DNA from: Sanguinoderma infundibulare | Taxonomy: Eukaryota; Basidiomycota; Agaricomycetes; Polyporales; Polyporaceae | Direction: 5' to 3' | Assembly: GCA_032821775.1 (NCBI GenBank) | Contig: JAVLRN010000004.1 | Coordinates: 2,232,001 to 2,296,000 of the forward strand | DNA length: 64,000 nt | Part shown: positions 1-10,228 of the stretch, piece after piece | Position numbering within the stretch: position 1 is the first letter of the stretch | Layout of the letters: each line of letters begins with the position of its first letter | Notes under the pieces: model-generated | Database searches by the model: none | What the model was told of the DNA's origin: nothing | The model's input: the letters and a program-made list of their open reading frames with translations, nothing else | Program-made: the position numbers and the translations under genes

Positions 1-104
1 CTGATGGCAACTTGACGCATGTCTTCAGTGATGGCACTCGAGAGAAATCCAGAGTGGGGAGGCATAGACAAGCTGCATAATCATACAGACAGAGTACATA
101 TATG

Positions 105-270
105 GACAGAAAAACGGGCGTTGAGAACGGGTAGACGGGCGTTCTTGGGTCTCGAACGGGCGTTCAAAGACGCCTGCCTGATCTGGGAAAACGGCCTTGG
201 AGACGGGGTCGTGTGAACCGTTCAAACGGGACGCCCGTCTTTTTAGACGGACGCCAAAACGCCCGTTTTA
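105..270. repeat. Cluster of short direct and inverted decamers
   Basis: The decamer AACGGGCGTT or a one-base variant occurs in direct orientation near 113, 134 and 155. Its complement AACGCCCGTT occurs near 258, and a related ACGCCCGTCT near 231. Three direct and two inverted copies within about 160 bases could fold into a hairpin. Nothing in this stretch looks coding. It may be the end of a decayed mobile element, but I see no transposase and no target-site duplication. Confidence 0.5.
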
Positions 271-284
271 AACGGAACGATGCC

Positions 285-545
285 GAGCCCTAGGTTTTTT
301 GAAGCGCTTACAGCGAGGCTTAGAGATCGTTGAACCTCAAGTCGACTTATCTTCATTCCTCGAACGGCACCGGGTTTCTCTTGGACCATCCTCTGCACCC
401 ACACCCCACGACGATGACGACGACGTGGACCAAATGATCGTGCTTATAGGGCAACCCAGAGAAGGGCCAGAGTGGACCTAGCGGCGGCAGATAGCACGGA
501 TGAAGAGAGTAACGTCGCAAAGGTCGACGTACCCGGTCAGAGCGA
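285..545. repeat. Repeat B, partial copy 0
   Basis: This segment closely matches part of the longer repeat B copies near 2330-2520 and 7180-7380. All three share a GGTTTTCTGAA-type start, a CTTACAGCGAGGC block and a run of GACGA triplets. Here the repeat is cut short and runs straight into repeat A. It marks the edge of another, mostly lost, array module. No gene is recognised. Confidence 0.6.
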
Positions 546-784
546 TGGGTTCGATTCTCGAACACCAATGAATTCAACCAGTCCGAGGTCGTCCTATAAC
601 GCGTCTTGAAAGCTAGTAAGACGGTTGTTCGGCATGATCATGTAAATATTAATAGCATATAAAGTACACGCCCCATCAACGTACCAAAAATCTCAAAGGT
701 CAAGCCGGAAAAAGGACGGACCACTCCACGCGAACGTACAGAGCTGCAGGAAATATTCCGCTGATCATAATAACATCCGCTCCG
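520..784. repeat. Repeat A copy 1: 3' flank of SGP1
   Basis: Non-coding DNA downstream of the minus-strand gene SGP1. Recognisable copies lie downstream of SGP2 (about 4640-4830) and SGP3 (about 10850-11115), sharing blocks such as TTGAAAGCTAGTAAGAC and GGTCAAGCCGGA. The 520-600 part, with GGTTCGATTCTCGAAC, recurs only near 10860. The same flank on three SGP genes shows that large segments, not just coding regions, were duplicated. Confidence 0.6.
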
Positions 785-866
785 TCACAACAGTCCTACA
801 ACCACAAGAACTGCTGCACCAACAACGGCCGGGCCAGACGTGTTTACGAGACCTCCCTTGGCTGCA

Positions 867-1594
867 CTATTCTTTGTCGGCGTGGAGGCTGCTCAAGCTG
901 TGGAACGCCTGGCGGTCGTCGCACTGATGGAGGGCGCAGGGCGTTCCCGCCGCGCCTGAGCTGGACGGTCCCCCCGCGCCTGAGCTGGACGGAAGTGCAC
1001 CAGGCCCGCTGTCTGGGATCTGGACGAGCATGAGAGGCAAAGTTGTTGTTATTGTCTCCCCAATCGTTGAGGTCGCCGTCGTTGCCGAGTTTCCCTTCAC
1101 AGCCATGTAGGATTGAGCGCACTCAGCGGCCACGGCACTGTCGCTCGTAACACTGGCAAGCGAGCATTGCTCAGCGTAGGTCATGCTCTCGAAGCTGCCA
1201 GACGTAGAGATCGCCAGCGCCTGGATCTCCAGTACGTCCGTCGCCCCCACGACAATCGTCGCTGTTACAGTAAAAACCCTGGTGAACAAAACGATTGAGC
1301 GTGTCACTGGACGTGCACACACCAGCAGTGACTATCGATGCGGGCATTGTGGTGGGTTCATCGACGAAACCGAACGACCACGACGTGCGTCCTTGAGCGT
1401 TCGTACCGAGATAGTTTCCGGTGAGTGTGGCATGCGTGTTCACCTCAGGGACTGGGAGCAAGACTACGGCTGCTGACACATCTGCATACCGAGTGAGTGA
1501 ACATGATGAACCACGCAGGAAGAGTGTAAAGAGACTGACGATAGTTGCTCAGGATAGAGAGAAGCACAATGGGAGCGGTAAGCTTGTGGAACAT
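867..1594 (-). CDS. Small secreted Ser/Thr-rich protein SGP1, anchor signal out of frame
   Basis: Three-exon gene: 1594-1540, 1481-1323 and 1261-867, joining to 202 residues. The 58-base intron 1 (GTCAGT...GCAG) and 61-base intron 2 sit where they do in SGP2-SGP4. It starts with a hydrophobic signal peptide (MFHKLTAPIVLLSIL...). A body with the family block LTGNYLGTNAQG and two spaced cysteines (EQCSLAS...AAEC) follows, then a Ser/Gly-rich stem. The stem holds a tandem 24-base duplication near 955-1000 and a shifted frame, so the protein ends at 867 in an unrelated tail. A sequence resembling the SGP4 C-terminal anchor lies just downstream (866-785) in another frame. The family resembles GPI-anchored proteins of unknown function common in Agaricomycetes. 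SGP1 may be decaying, or may use an extra intron (see findings). Confidence 0.6.
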
Positions 1595-1689
1595 TGCGTG
1601 GTGTGAGTGGTGGGAAGGAGGAAGAAAGGGGGCAGGTTGAACGTCATTGTCCATTGCCCTGTTATCTGTTTGACACCGCGCAGTCTGAT

Positions 1690-2935
1690 GCCATAGGAGG
1701 AGATAGCGAGGTGCCAACGAGGAGGATTATCACTCAAGCTTAAGGACGCTAGAGATTACGTTGTGCATCATTCACCACAGGCAAGGAAATGCTCGACTTA
1801 TGCACGAGTCGAGTCGCCCGCTGATGAGTTGCCAGAGAAGGTTGCCCCGAAGAAAGCGAGATGGAGGTAGAGGTTCTGAGACGCGTCGTCCCGACCGGCG
1901 GTCTGGCACGGTCACGACGGAGGGCCACAGTCATGGCGGTAGTCCGCGGCCCGCGGCCCGCAGCAAACTCAGCCCTCCGGCGGGTGTCGGCAAAGTTTGC
2001 CCACCAAGTTCACTGCCTCTTTCCGCATTGCTTCACACCTCGAAGCCACTTTTCTGTAGCCCATCTTTCAAATCATCTGCGATGTCCGACAGCGCAGGTG
2101 GATTATCGATGGAGTAGGGAAGGGAAGAGGTGGAGGCCCGGCCGAGTCTCGAAAGCGTTCTCTGCCCGAGGGAGAGGTGAGTAGAACTGGACGAGGAAGA
2201 ACGGAAGGATTACTGACGGCAACCCTAGGACAAGTATAGTCGCAGGCAACTGGGTTCCAAAGCCGAGCGCTACGCCGAGCCTGAGCCCGAGCTAGATGAG
2301 TCTCAAGGTCACGGTGATCGCTGGCCTCCGGACCGGTTTTCTGAAGCGCTTACAGCGAGGCTTGGAGATCGTTGAACCTCAAGTCGACTTATCTGAGTCA
2401 TTCCTCGAACGGCACCGGGGTCCTCTTGGACCATTCTCTGTACCCACACCCCACGACGATGACGACTACGTGGACCAAATGATCGGGCAGCCCAGAGAAG
2501 GGCCAAATGGGATGCTGACTTGGAAGAGATGAGTTGGGAGAAGGCAGCAGCAGAGGTCAGGCCTGCTCAATCCATGCACTATCTCAGCATCGATCTCATG
2601 CTACATATAAGATATGAACGCTCCATTTCATGCACAAGCAACGAAGCAACATGGTCGTACTGCCCTTGGTGGCGCCTCAACGCTCGGATGCTCGAAACAA
2701 AGCGAGTAAGGTCTTGTACCAAGGAAACGCGAGCTGTGACTGATGGGTATCTTCGGCAGGGAATTCTCATGTTGTCGAAGCGCCACCTCTCCACACAGAT
2801 GCGCTGAAGCCGGAGAAGAGTGAAAAGGAGAGCATACAAGATTTCCTTGATGACCTGTTGAGATAGAACGGCAGTGCTCGCCCGAGTGAGTAAACAACCA
2901 GCGGGAGCAGAACCACATCGTCAGCGTCGAGGGCA
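1690..2935. repeat. Repeat B copy 1 (about 1.25 kb)
   Basis: This stretch matches 6487-7740 in the same order and orientation: a shared GGTGCCAACG(C/A)GGAGGATT start, a CTAGAGATTACGTT block, a central GC-rich part, the segment also found at 285-545, and a terminal block containing CATGGTCGTACTGCCCTT. Reading frames are short on both strands and differ between copies, so it does not look like a working gene. It fills the gap between SGP1 and FB1, as copy 2 does between SGP2 and FB2. Its origin, old gene or mobile element, cannot be told. Confidence 0.6.
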
Positions 2936-3239
2936 GTGCCAGTCCACATGTAACACACAAAGCAGAGCAGCCGCAAGAGCCCCATGCCCATACAGGATTG
3001 ATCCGGCCGACGGTGAGTTGGACGGTTTTGGTCAGGACTACGTTCTGGTCCGGACTACATTGTGATCTCGAGGGCGCGTTTCGGTTGGGACTCACGGCGG
3101 CGGCTTACTCTGTCCACCTCAGAGAGCGGCAGAGCGTAGGCACAACAGACTATATTCCCACACATCTCCCGCAAATGTACTCTCTGCATTCTTCCTCCTC
3201 GAACAGACCTCGCCGTCTATCAACGCTACCCTCCACCGC

Positions 3240-4308
3240 CGGTGAGCATCGCTGCCACGCAGAATCACATATGTGTTGCTAATCTATCGGGTCGTGAACA
3301 GAACGCAAAGAATGTATGCAGGTCCCGAGGATGCCCCTTCACATCGCGCACTGATAAACGACGACATTCTATGGGAAGTTTTCGATGGATGCTATTACCG
3401 CAACCGGGGCGAACTCACGGCAGTCGATCTAAAGAGCTGCGCCCTTGTTTGCCATCCATCGGTCGGGATTGCTCCATGCTCGCAGAGCTGTTCAAGGCTG
3501 TGTGGCTTCCGAACCTGAGGACAGTGACGCTCAGGTTGGTGAAGGCCAACTCCGACACCGCCCTGGACTACATCGCGTAGTCGACCCGGCCGTGTTCGAA
3601 GCTCTCACCTTCAATGCCGAGTACCAGTTTTGTTTCCGCGCCAAACACGCCCTCGTCGAGCTGCTCGCCCCGCTCTTCCAACTGCGCGAGCTGAAGCGCC
3701 TGGCGCTCAGCGGTCCTGACCTGCACTCCGGTCCCGACGAGGACTACATCAATATGCTGCCCGCATGGCCAAGGCTAGAGGTGTTCTCTTTCTCCCCGAT
3801 AAACCAGGACTTGGAGGACGAGGCCCAGGTCCCGACGCCCGCCGTCCTCGACCACTTCCGCACGTTCTGCCCGAACCTCCAGACGCTCTGCCTCCCCTAC
3901 CTCGACATTTGTGCGCGAGAGTTCGTGGACGTGCCTCCGCCACGCGATGGGGAACGCCGTGGTCTCGCAAGGTTAATCGTTGGGTCTGTGGGACATTACA
4001 TGCGCCTGGTTCGCATACCTGATGAAGAACACATCGAGGATGGGGCTCGCTACGTCCTCCGGCCGTTCCGCTCTCTCAACTTCGCACCGTCGAATGAGGG
4101 GCCGGAGATGGATTTGGGGAGGGGTTTTTGGCAGGTGTCTTGTTTTGACGGAGGCGTAGAGTCCTTGCGAGACGCATTGGCGCAACGTGGGCGGGATAAC
4201 CTGATCATGTTCACTGGGGACGACCATATGTATTATACGGGGATGCAATCGAAGGCTTTTCATACACATTTATCGCTTGTGGTCAAGTGGTTGTGTCCGT
4301 CCTCGTAA
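3240..4308 (+). pseudogene. FB1: F-box/LRR gene broken by internal deletions
   Basis: It starts with ATG at 3312 (MYAGPEDAPSHRALIND...), matching the start of FB2, and has the same upstream sequence including a likely 5'-UTR intron from about 3240 (GTGAGC...AACAG). After the F-box motif CALVCH it jumps directly to sequence matching FB2 near residue 340. About 0.9 kb is therefore missing, including the normal intron and half of the LRR region. A second small deletion near 3575 shifts the frame again. The C-terminal half (3590-4308) stays open and still resembles FB2 (LRELKRLAL, AREFVDVPPPRDGER). The C-terminus then diverges. The locus cannot make a full protein in one frame. Confidence 0.75.
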
Positions 4309-4378
4309 GACACTGCGGGTAAACGGTCCCCTCGGCTATGCGATTCTGCTCTACCACGCACGAGGCGTCCCTTGGTAT

Positions 4379-4640
4379 CTATACGCGAATCGCATCGGCG
4401 GAAATGGTTGCGATGTACTGGCCCTCTGGGGAGAATCCCGTCTGGTTGGGACGGGTGTCATTGGCAAGTTGCACGATTGTGCCGCCCGCTAGATCCCAAA
4501 GATAGATGATGGTGCTGGGACTGGGATCCGGATCCAGTATTAGGGTGGATATGCCGTCTGCGGAAAATGAGATTTCGGTTTTGAGATGGTGTATGGGAGA
4601 AGCCCTGACGGAGACCGTATGTTTCGGAATCGTCCTAAAA
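4379..4640 (-). pseudogene. Fragment of a WD40-repeat gene
   Basis: On the minus strand the frame reads a block typical of WD40 blades: ISFSADGISTLILD, then IYLWDLAGG, then FSPEGQYIATISADAIRV, followed by a stop at 4379. It covers only about one and a half blades and has no start codon. It is wedged between the end of FB1 and repeat A copy 2. No other copy is visible in the window. It is probably a relic captured during rearrangement. Confidence 0.5.
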
Positions 4641-4830
4641 TGCGCCTTGAAAGCTAGTAAGACTGTTTTGTTCGATAAGATCGTGCAAATGTTCATAGTA
4701 TACAAAACTCGTACACGACGCCTCATCAAAGTCATAAAAATCTCCATGGTCAAGCCGGACACCATTCCACGCGAGTGGAAGACGTACATAGCTGCAAAAC
4801 ATATTCCGCTGATCGTTACATCCTGTCTGT
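4640..4830. repeat. Repeat A copy 2: 3' flank of SGP2
   Basis: This matches the repeat A copies at 600-784 and 10930-11115, with small insertions and deletions. It lies directly downstream of the minus-strand gene SGP2 and ends at the remnant of the SGP2 anchor-encoding sequence (4937-4830). Confidence 0.6.
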
Positions 4831-4937
4831 CACAATAGTCTTACAAGCACAAGAATTGCTGCACCAACAATGGCCGGGCCAGACGTGTTTTCGAGACCTC
4901 CCTTGGCTGCACTGTTCTTCGTCGGCGTGGAGGCTGC

Positions 4938-5590
4938 TCAAGAAGCTGTGGAACGCCTGGCGGTCGTAGCACTGCCGGAGGGCGCAGCACCCGAGCCCCC
5001 CGAAGGCGCACCAGGCCCGCTGTCTGGGACCTGGACGGGCACGACAGCCACGGTTGTTGCTCCTGTCTGCGCGACCGTAGTGGTCACCGTCGTTGCCGAG
5101 TTTGCCTCCACAGCCACGGCAGAGAGAGTGCAATCAGCAGCCACGCCGCCCTGGCTCGTGACACTGGCAAGCGAGCACTGCTCAACGCCGCTCGCGCTCA
5201 CGACGACGCCAGACTCAGAGGTCTGTATCGCCGCGACCTCCTGTACGTCCGTCGATCCCGCGACAACCGTCACTGGTACAGTAAAGAGCCTGGTGAACGA
5301 GACGATTGAGCGTGTCACTGGACGTTCACGTACCACCACCACCTGCGGCGCTACCACCGGCCATACCGATCGACCACGACGTGTGTCCTGAAGCGTCGGT
5401 ACCGATGAAGTTTCCGGTGAGTGAGGCATTTGGTGCCGCGCCGGGGACTGGGATCGAGACTACGGATGCTGACACATCTGTATACCCCGTCAGTGAACAT
5501 GACGAACCACGCAGGAAGAGTGCAAAGCGACTGACGGTAGTTGCTCAGGATAGAGAGGAGCACGATGGGGGCGGTAAGCTTGCGGAACAT
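4938..5590 (-). CDS. Small secreted Ser/Thr-rich protein SGP2, stop before anchor signal
   Basis: Exons 5590-5536, 5477-5334 and 5272-4938 join to 177 residues. Intron 1 has an ideal branch point (CTGAC) and intron 2 is 61 bases; both match SGP4. The signal peptide is MFRKLTAPIVLLSIL.... The body has LTGNFIGTDASGHTSW and a cysteine pair (EQCSLAS...AADC) that may form a disulfide. The Ser/Gly-rich stem ends at an in-frame TGA (4938-4940). Beyond that stop, in the same frame, lies STPTKNSAAKGGLEN followed by a hydrophobic tail (GPAIVGAAILVLV) that would be a good GPI signal. So SGP2 is either a soluble shortened form, a young pseudogene, or spliced differently: a 78-base intron (GTGCGC...GAGCAG) would remove the stop and keep the frame. 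Function unknown. Confidence 0.7.
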
Positions 5591-6486
5591 TGTGTGGTGT
5601 GAGTGGTGGGAAGGATGAAGGAAGTCGAAAAGGGAGCGCGCTGCTGGAAGATATATAGCGAGCTGCAACCTCGATGCAGTCGGTGGAGTCGGAAAGGGGG
5701 GAAATGCAGTTTGGACGTCATTGTCCACTGCCCTGTTATCTGTTGGCACCGCGCAGTCTAATGCCAAGCTTACCCCGCTCGAGCGGGTAGCCAGAAAAGC
5801 AACAGCCACATTGTGCATGAGAGTTTCACGGTTGTAAGGTCAGCAAGCCGTGGAGGAAGTACTCAACAGATTGCTACAAAATACGACACGTTTTGCTGCC
5901 GTAATAATCACTTTCCCGTTGAGAACCTTGCTGATGGGATGGAATTAGGAAGATTGGCGGTGGACGCAGGTGACGTGACGGCCGCAAGCCTTAGGTTGCA
6001 AACCTGTTCGCGAGCGATCGAGGTTGAGGTGGTGCTAGGAACAGCATCGTCAGCCCTATATGTACCGGCGAGTGACCTTTGGCGGCGGGCAGGATCAGAG
6101 GGGGGCGGCCTGTGAGTATACACCACTCTAGTGGCCATGCGCTGAGCATGGTGGCGCTGTGCCTCTCCTCTGTCCGCTCTCAAATGCCGCTCCTCCTCTG
6201 CTGACAGACAGGAGCGCTAAACAGTGCAGAAATATCGCTCTCCCCTCGGAGCACTGCCTGACCTCTTGGTGAGCGACTCCCCGCGCCTTTGACCTGAAAT
6301 GCTCGCCACTAACCCCCTACCAATCATTCGGACCGTCAGGAACACAACGTCTAATCGAGTCTATGGGACATACTTCGTGATGAGCGAGCTTGTCCGAAAA
6401 AACAACAAAGTCGAGGCCGTATGTTGCGCACCGGAAATTTTTATGTAGTACCCTTGCACCGTCATTGCATATCCTATGCGCAGCTG
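5591..6486. repeat. Upstream flank of SGP2, with repeat C copy 1
   Basis: No gene recognised. The part at about 5830-6015 (GTGGAGGAAGTACTCAACAG..., AATAATCACTTT..., GAATTAGGAAGATTGGCGG) recurs at about 12255-12475 upstream of SGP3, so the 5' flanks were duplicated with the genes. The rest (6020-6486) is unique in the window and shows no coding signal. Confidence 0.55.
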
Positions 6487-7740
6487 GCCCAGGAGATACC
6501 GGGGTGCCAACGCGGAGGATTGTCGCTCAAGGCGGCTAGAGATTACGTTTTGAATCATTCACCATAGGCAAGGAAAATGGTCGACTTATCCACGGGTCGA
6601 GTCGCCCGCCGATGAGTTTACAGAGAGGGTTGCCTCGAAGAAAGGGAGATGGAGGCAGAGGTTGTGAGCTGTCGTCGTCGTCGTCGTCGTCGCCGACGGT
6701 CCGGGCCATGGGCCCCCTTGCGGGCCGCGGCGCGTGCGAATGGCCTTGCTCCGCGGCCCGCAGGACAAGCGCTCCGGCCCGTGTTGGTGGCAGTCGGGGC
6801 AAAGGTTGCCTTCCAGTGCACCGCTGGCCGCCCTCACACCGTCCTCGCTTTTCGCATCGTTCACACTGAAGCGACTTTTTATCTACCTCATTTAAATCAT
6901 TTGACAGCGGAGGTGGATCAGGTAGAGGCAAATCTCGCGACGGGGTGGAAAGTACCTGTCAGCCATCCGCAGACGTGGTCGTGGACGCGGACATCTAACC
7001 GAGTTTGGAGAGCGTCTGGGACTCGAAGGAGAGGAGGGAGTAGAACTGGACGAGGAGGATCGGCAGGAGTACGAACGGGAACTCTAGCAGAAGTATGGTC
7101 GCAGGCGGCTCGGCTCATATGCGGGTCGCTGCGCCGAGCCGTGAAGGTCTGTGTCGTCGAATTGCTGGCCCCCGGAACGGTTTTCTGAAATGCTTACAGC
7201 GAGGCCTTCTAGGCGAAGAGAACGTTGAGCGCTAAGCGTCCTATCTTTATTCCTCGAACTGCAGGAAATTTCTCCAGGACCATCGTCTGCAGTGCGCCTC
7301 CACCCGACGACGAAGATGACTACGTGGACCAAACGATCGCGCTTATTCGGAAGCCACAGACAAATTCAAATGGGTCGCCCACAACAAATAGAATGGGTTG
7401 CAGAGTTGGAGGGCTGTGGCAGAGGCCACTCGAGGTGAGTCCTCCTTAATCCATGCACTATCTCAGCATCAACCTCGATTTCGTGCGCAAACGACGAAGC
7501 GACATGGTCGTACTGCCCTTCATGGCTCCTCGACGCCGGACGCTCGAAACAAGGCGAGGGAGGTCTTGTCCCAAGGCGACGCGAGCTGTGGCTGATGGTT
7601 ATCCTCGGTAGAGCGTTCTCATGCTGTCGAAGCGTTACTTCTCTCCACTGATACGAAAACGCTGGAGGAGACTGAAAGGGAGAACAAGCAAGAGTTCTTT
7701 GATGATCTGTTGGGATAGGACAGCGAGTGAGCAAACAACC
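6487..7740. repeat. Repeat B copy 2, with a GTC microsatellite
   Basis: Second long copy of repeat B, collinear with 1690-2935. It differs by a run of seven GTC triplets at 6671-6692, absent from copy 1, and by several small indels. Open frames in it are arginine-rich translations of GC-rich DNA and are not conserved between copies, so I do not call a gene. Confidence 0.6.
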
Positions 7741-8246
7741 AGCGGAGCAGAACCACACGGTTGCCATCGATGTATGCTAATGATATTCTTTTATTATCAT
7801 TAGGTCTCCGATAATTCCTTCGTATGCCTCATCCCTAGCTCGGATAGCCATGCCTCCTCCAATCCGGACAGAATGCGGGCCCCTAAGCCTGCCATGGATC
7901 CGGACAAAACTGCTAGCCGAACAATGCCGCATCCTGCCCGGACGACGTGCGGGCGGATCACTCTGTGGCACTCTGTGGATAAACGTTGCACGGTTTATAG
8001 CAGAGTAGGAGGATTGTTGTTGGTAAGCCTCATGTTCCATCCGTTGTCGCCTCTTTCTTATTATTCTGCGAGCATCGGCAATACGCGTTTCCAGCACCCT
8101 GCACAGCATGGATGGACAGTGTGGCCAAAGCGTCGAGGGTACTGTCCTTGTTGACCTGTCACCAGGAAGCACTCAATGCAGAGCGGCCGCTTGGTATTAC
8201 CACCACAGATGGCGACACGCTGTTCGCAAAACGGGCCGAGTAACCG
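7741..8246. other. Gene-free upstream region of FB2
   Basis: No coding signal. The last part (about 8180-8408) is related to the region upstream of FB1 (about 2950-3311), sharing GCAGAGC(G/A)GCCGC and ATCTCCCGCAAA(C/T)GTACTC. It therefore contains the duplicated promoter. Confidence 0.4.
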
Positions 8247-8254
8247 TATAAAAG
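8247..8254 (+). promoter_or_regulatory. TATA box of FB2
   Basis: TATAAAAG lies 155 bases before the FB2 start codon and about 90 bases before a likely 5'-UTR intron at 8339-8398 (GTGAGC, a GCTAAT branch point, then AACAG). The intron is conserved upstream of broken FB1; this TATAAAAG element is not obvious there. Confidence 0.45.
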
Positions 8255-8408
8255 AGCCAGCCCAGGCTAGATCTCCCGCAAACGTACTCACTGCATTCCT
8301 CCTCCCCGAACAGACCTCGTGATCCATCGACGGCACCGGTGAGCATCGTTGCCACGTAGAATCACGTATTTGTTGCTAATCTGTCGGGTCGTGAACAGAT
8401 AGAAAAGG

Positions 8409-10228
8409 ATGTATGCAGGTCCCGAGGGTCTCCCTTCGAGTCGCGCACTCGAGACCTTTGACATTCTCTTCTCAATCTTCGATGGCAACGGGGGCGAACT
8501 CACGGCAGGCGATCTGTACAACTTCGCGCTTGTTTGTCGGGACTTCAGCGAGCCCGCATTACGTGCGTTATGGAAGACCTTGCGGACGCCGACGCCGTTG
8601 TGGCATCTCGTGTCTCCACGACCCTTTTATTCCATGCAATTCTCGAGGCGCCCCATTGCTGAAGTGAGTAATCAGCCTTGTTAGTGTAAGAGATGGCTAC
8701 TTACTACGTCGTTTGCATGCAGTTGGTCCATGCTGAATGTCAGAAGTCCCCCGAACGGTGGGAGCGGTTCCAGCGGTACGCGCGATATGTTCGCGAACTG
8801 GAGATTCCCGATCATGGAGATGAATGGACCGCACATGCGCATTTCCTCCATGCAGTCTTGAAACAGAACGAGGGTAACTCCGAGTCGGTCCTACCATCCC
8901 TCCAAGTCTTGGCGTGTTCCCCGGCAGCATTTTTCGACGACTCGTTCTCCGCGCTCTTAACCCCGCGACTTCGGGTCGTTGCTCTCGACTACGCGAACCG
9001 ATTCCGCTTCCACCAAAACTGTGTATGCGATTACAATCTCCACAGTGTCCACGACGGTCGTTTTGAGGAACTGGCCCACGGGTTTCCGACGTTCACCTTC
9101 CGCGGGCATGTGATCTCTTTCAGCACATACGGTATGGGCGATCCCAATGCCCCCAGCGTCCCGGACGTCCCGTTCGAGAAGCCGATCTACCGGTTACGCG
9201 AGTTGTCACGATACTTGCAATGCCTACACTTGCGGGACACTCCCATCACCACGGAAGTGTTGACCGCCATCACCTCGTTCGAGTCCCTTCGGGAAGTCAG
9301 AATAGGGACGGCGGCGGTCACCACAACAACCTTTCGCAACCTTGTCGCCATACCCACTCTCGTAAGTCTCGAAATCGCTACCCTCGAGGAGGACTCCGAG
9401 GACTCCGACGAAGAAGCACCATGCGACCCCATCCGCGCGCACACGTTGCGCGAGTTATCCGTCGGCCAGGATCGCCCCATCCTCACACGACTCTTCGAGG
9501 CTTTGGAGCTTCCGAATTTGAGGACAGCGACGCTCAGCGTGGTGAAGGACGACTTGTGCCAAATGATGGACTACATCCCGTGCCTCGAGGCGTTCGCTGG
9601 TGCAATCGATCCGACCGTCTTCGAAGCTTTCACCTTCAATGCCGGGTACCGGTGCGGTTCCGTCCGCGAACGTGCCCTCGACGACCTGCTCACGCCGCTC
9701 TTTCCGATGCGCGAGCTGAAGCGCCTCGTGCTCGAAGGTCCCAAGATGCCGCTCATCTGCTACGAGGAGCGGCACTACAAGGACATGCTCCTCTCGTGGC
9801 CGAAGCTGGAAGTGTTCTCGCTCTCCCCGTTGCACCAGGACGTTGGGAAGGACAGGTTCTACATCGCGACGCCCGTCATCCTCGACTACTTCCGCACGTG
9901 CTGCCCGAAGCTCCGCATGCTCCGCCTCCCCTACATCGACATTCGTGCGCGAGAGTTCGTGGACGTGCCTCCGCCACGCGACGGGGAACGCCATGGTCTC
10001 GCGCGGTTGACCATTGGGCGTCGAACGTTAAATGCCCGGAAGAAACTTCCTAATGAAGCGCACATGGAGGACTTGGCTCGCTACGTCCTCCGACTCTTCC
10101 CCTCTCTCGACTTCACACCGTCGAAGCAATCGCGGCATACCGACGACCTGTATGACGAGTTAGGGACGGATTCCGAATGGAGATGGAAAGAGGTGTTTGG
10201 GAGATATCGTGATCTGAGGGGGTCGTAG
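8409..10228 (+). CDS. FB2: F-box/LRR protein
   Basis: Two exons, 8409-8663 and 8723-10228, with a phase-0 intron after codon 85; 586 residues. The F-box is at about residues 15-60 (FDILFSIFD... to ALVCRDFSEPALRALW). The rest is a run of leucine-rich segments of irregular length (LRELSRYLQCLHLRD, LVSLEIATLEED, LRELSVG, MRELKRLVLEG, PKLEVFSLSP, PKLRMLRLPYIDIRAREF), as in F-box proteins with degenerate LRR solenoids. Such proteins dock SKP1 through the F-box and present a substrate to an SCF ubiquitin ligase; the substrate is unknown. An acidic stretch near residue 220 (EEDSEDSDEEAP) interrupts the LRRs. FB1 is a broken copy. This is the only intact member of its subgroup here. Confidence 0.85.

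Noticed and set aside
520..575. T-loop-like GGTTCGATTCTCG suggesting a tRNA, also near 10875
   Set aside because: The arm pairs poorly (G-T pairs and mismatches) and no acceptor, D or anticodon arm fits. It is part of repeat A.
844..1122. Arg/Pro-rich frame on the minus strand over the SGP1 stem
   Set aside because: It is a shadow of the Ser/Gly-rich stem in another frame and has no signal peptide or family match.
1861..2184. 107-codon plus-strand frame in repeat B copy 1
   Set aside because: Not conserved in copy 2, where the frame breaks; no recognisable domain.
6536..6931. Minus-strand frame with CERCEK and, in another frame, CPDCHQHG, suggesting a zinc finger in repeat B copy 2
   Set aside because: The cysteines lie in different frames, no splice joins them convincingly, and copy 1 does not keep them.
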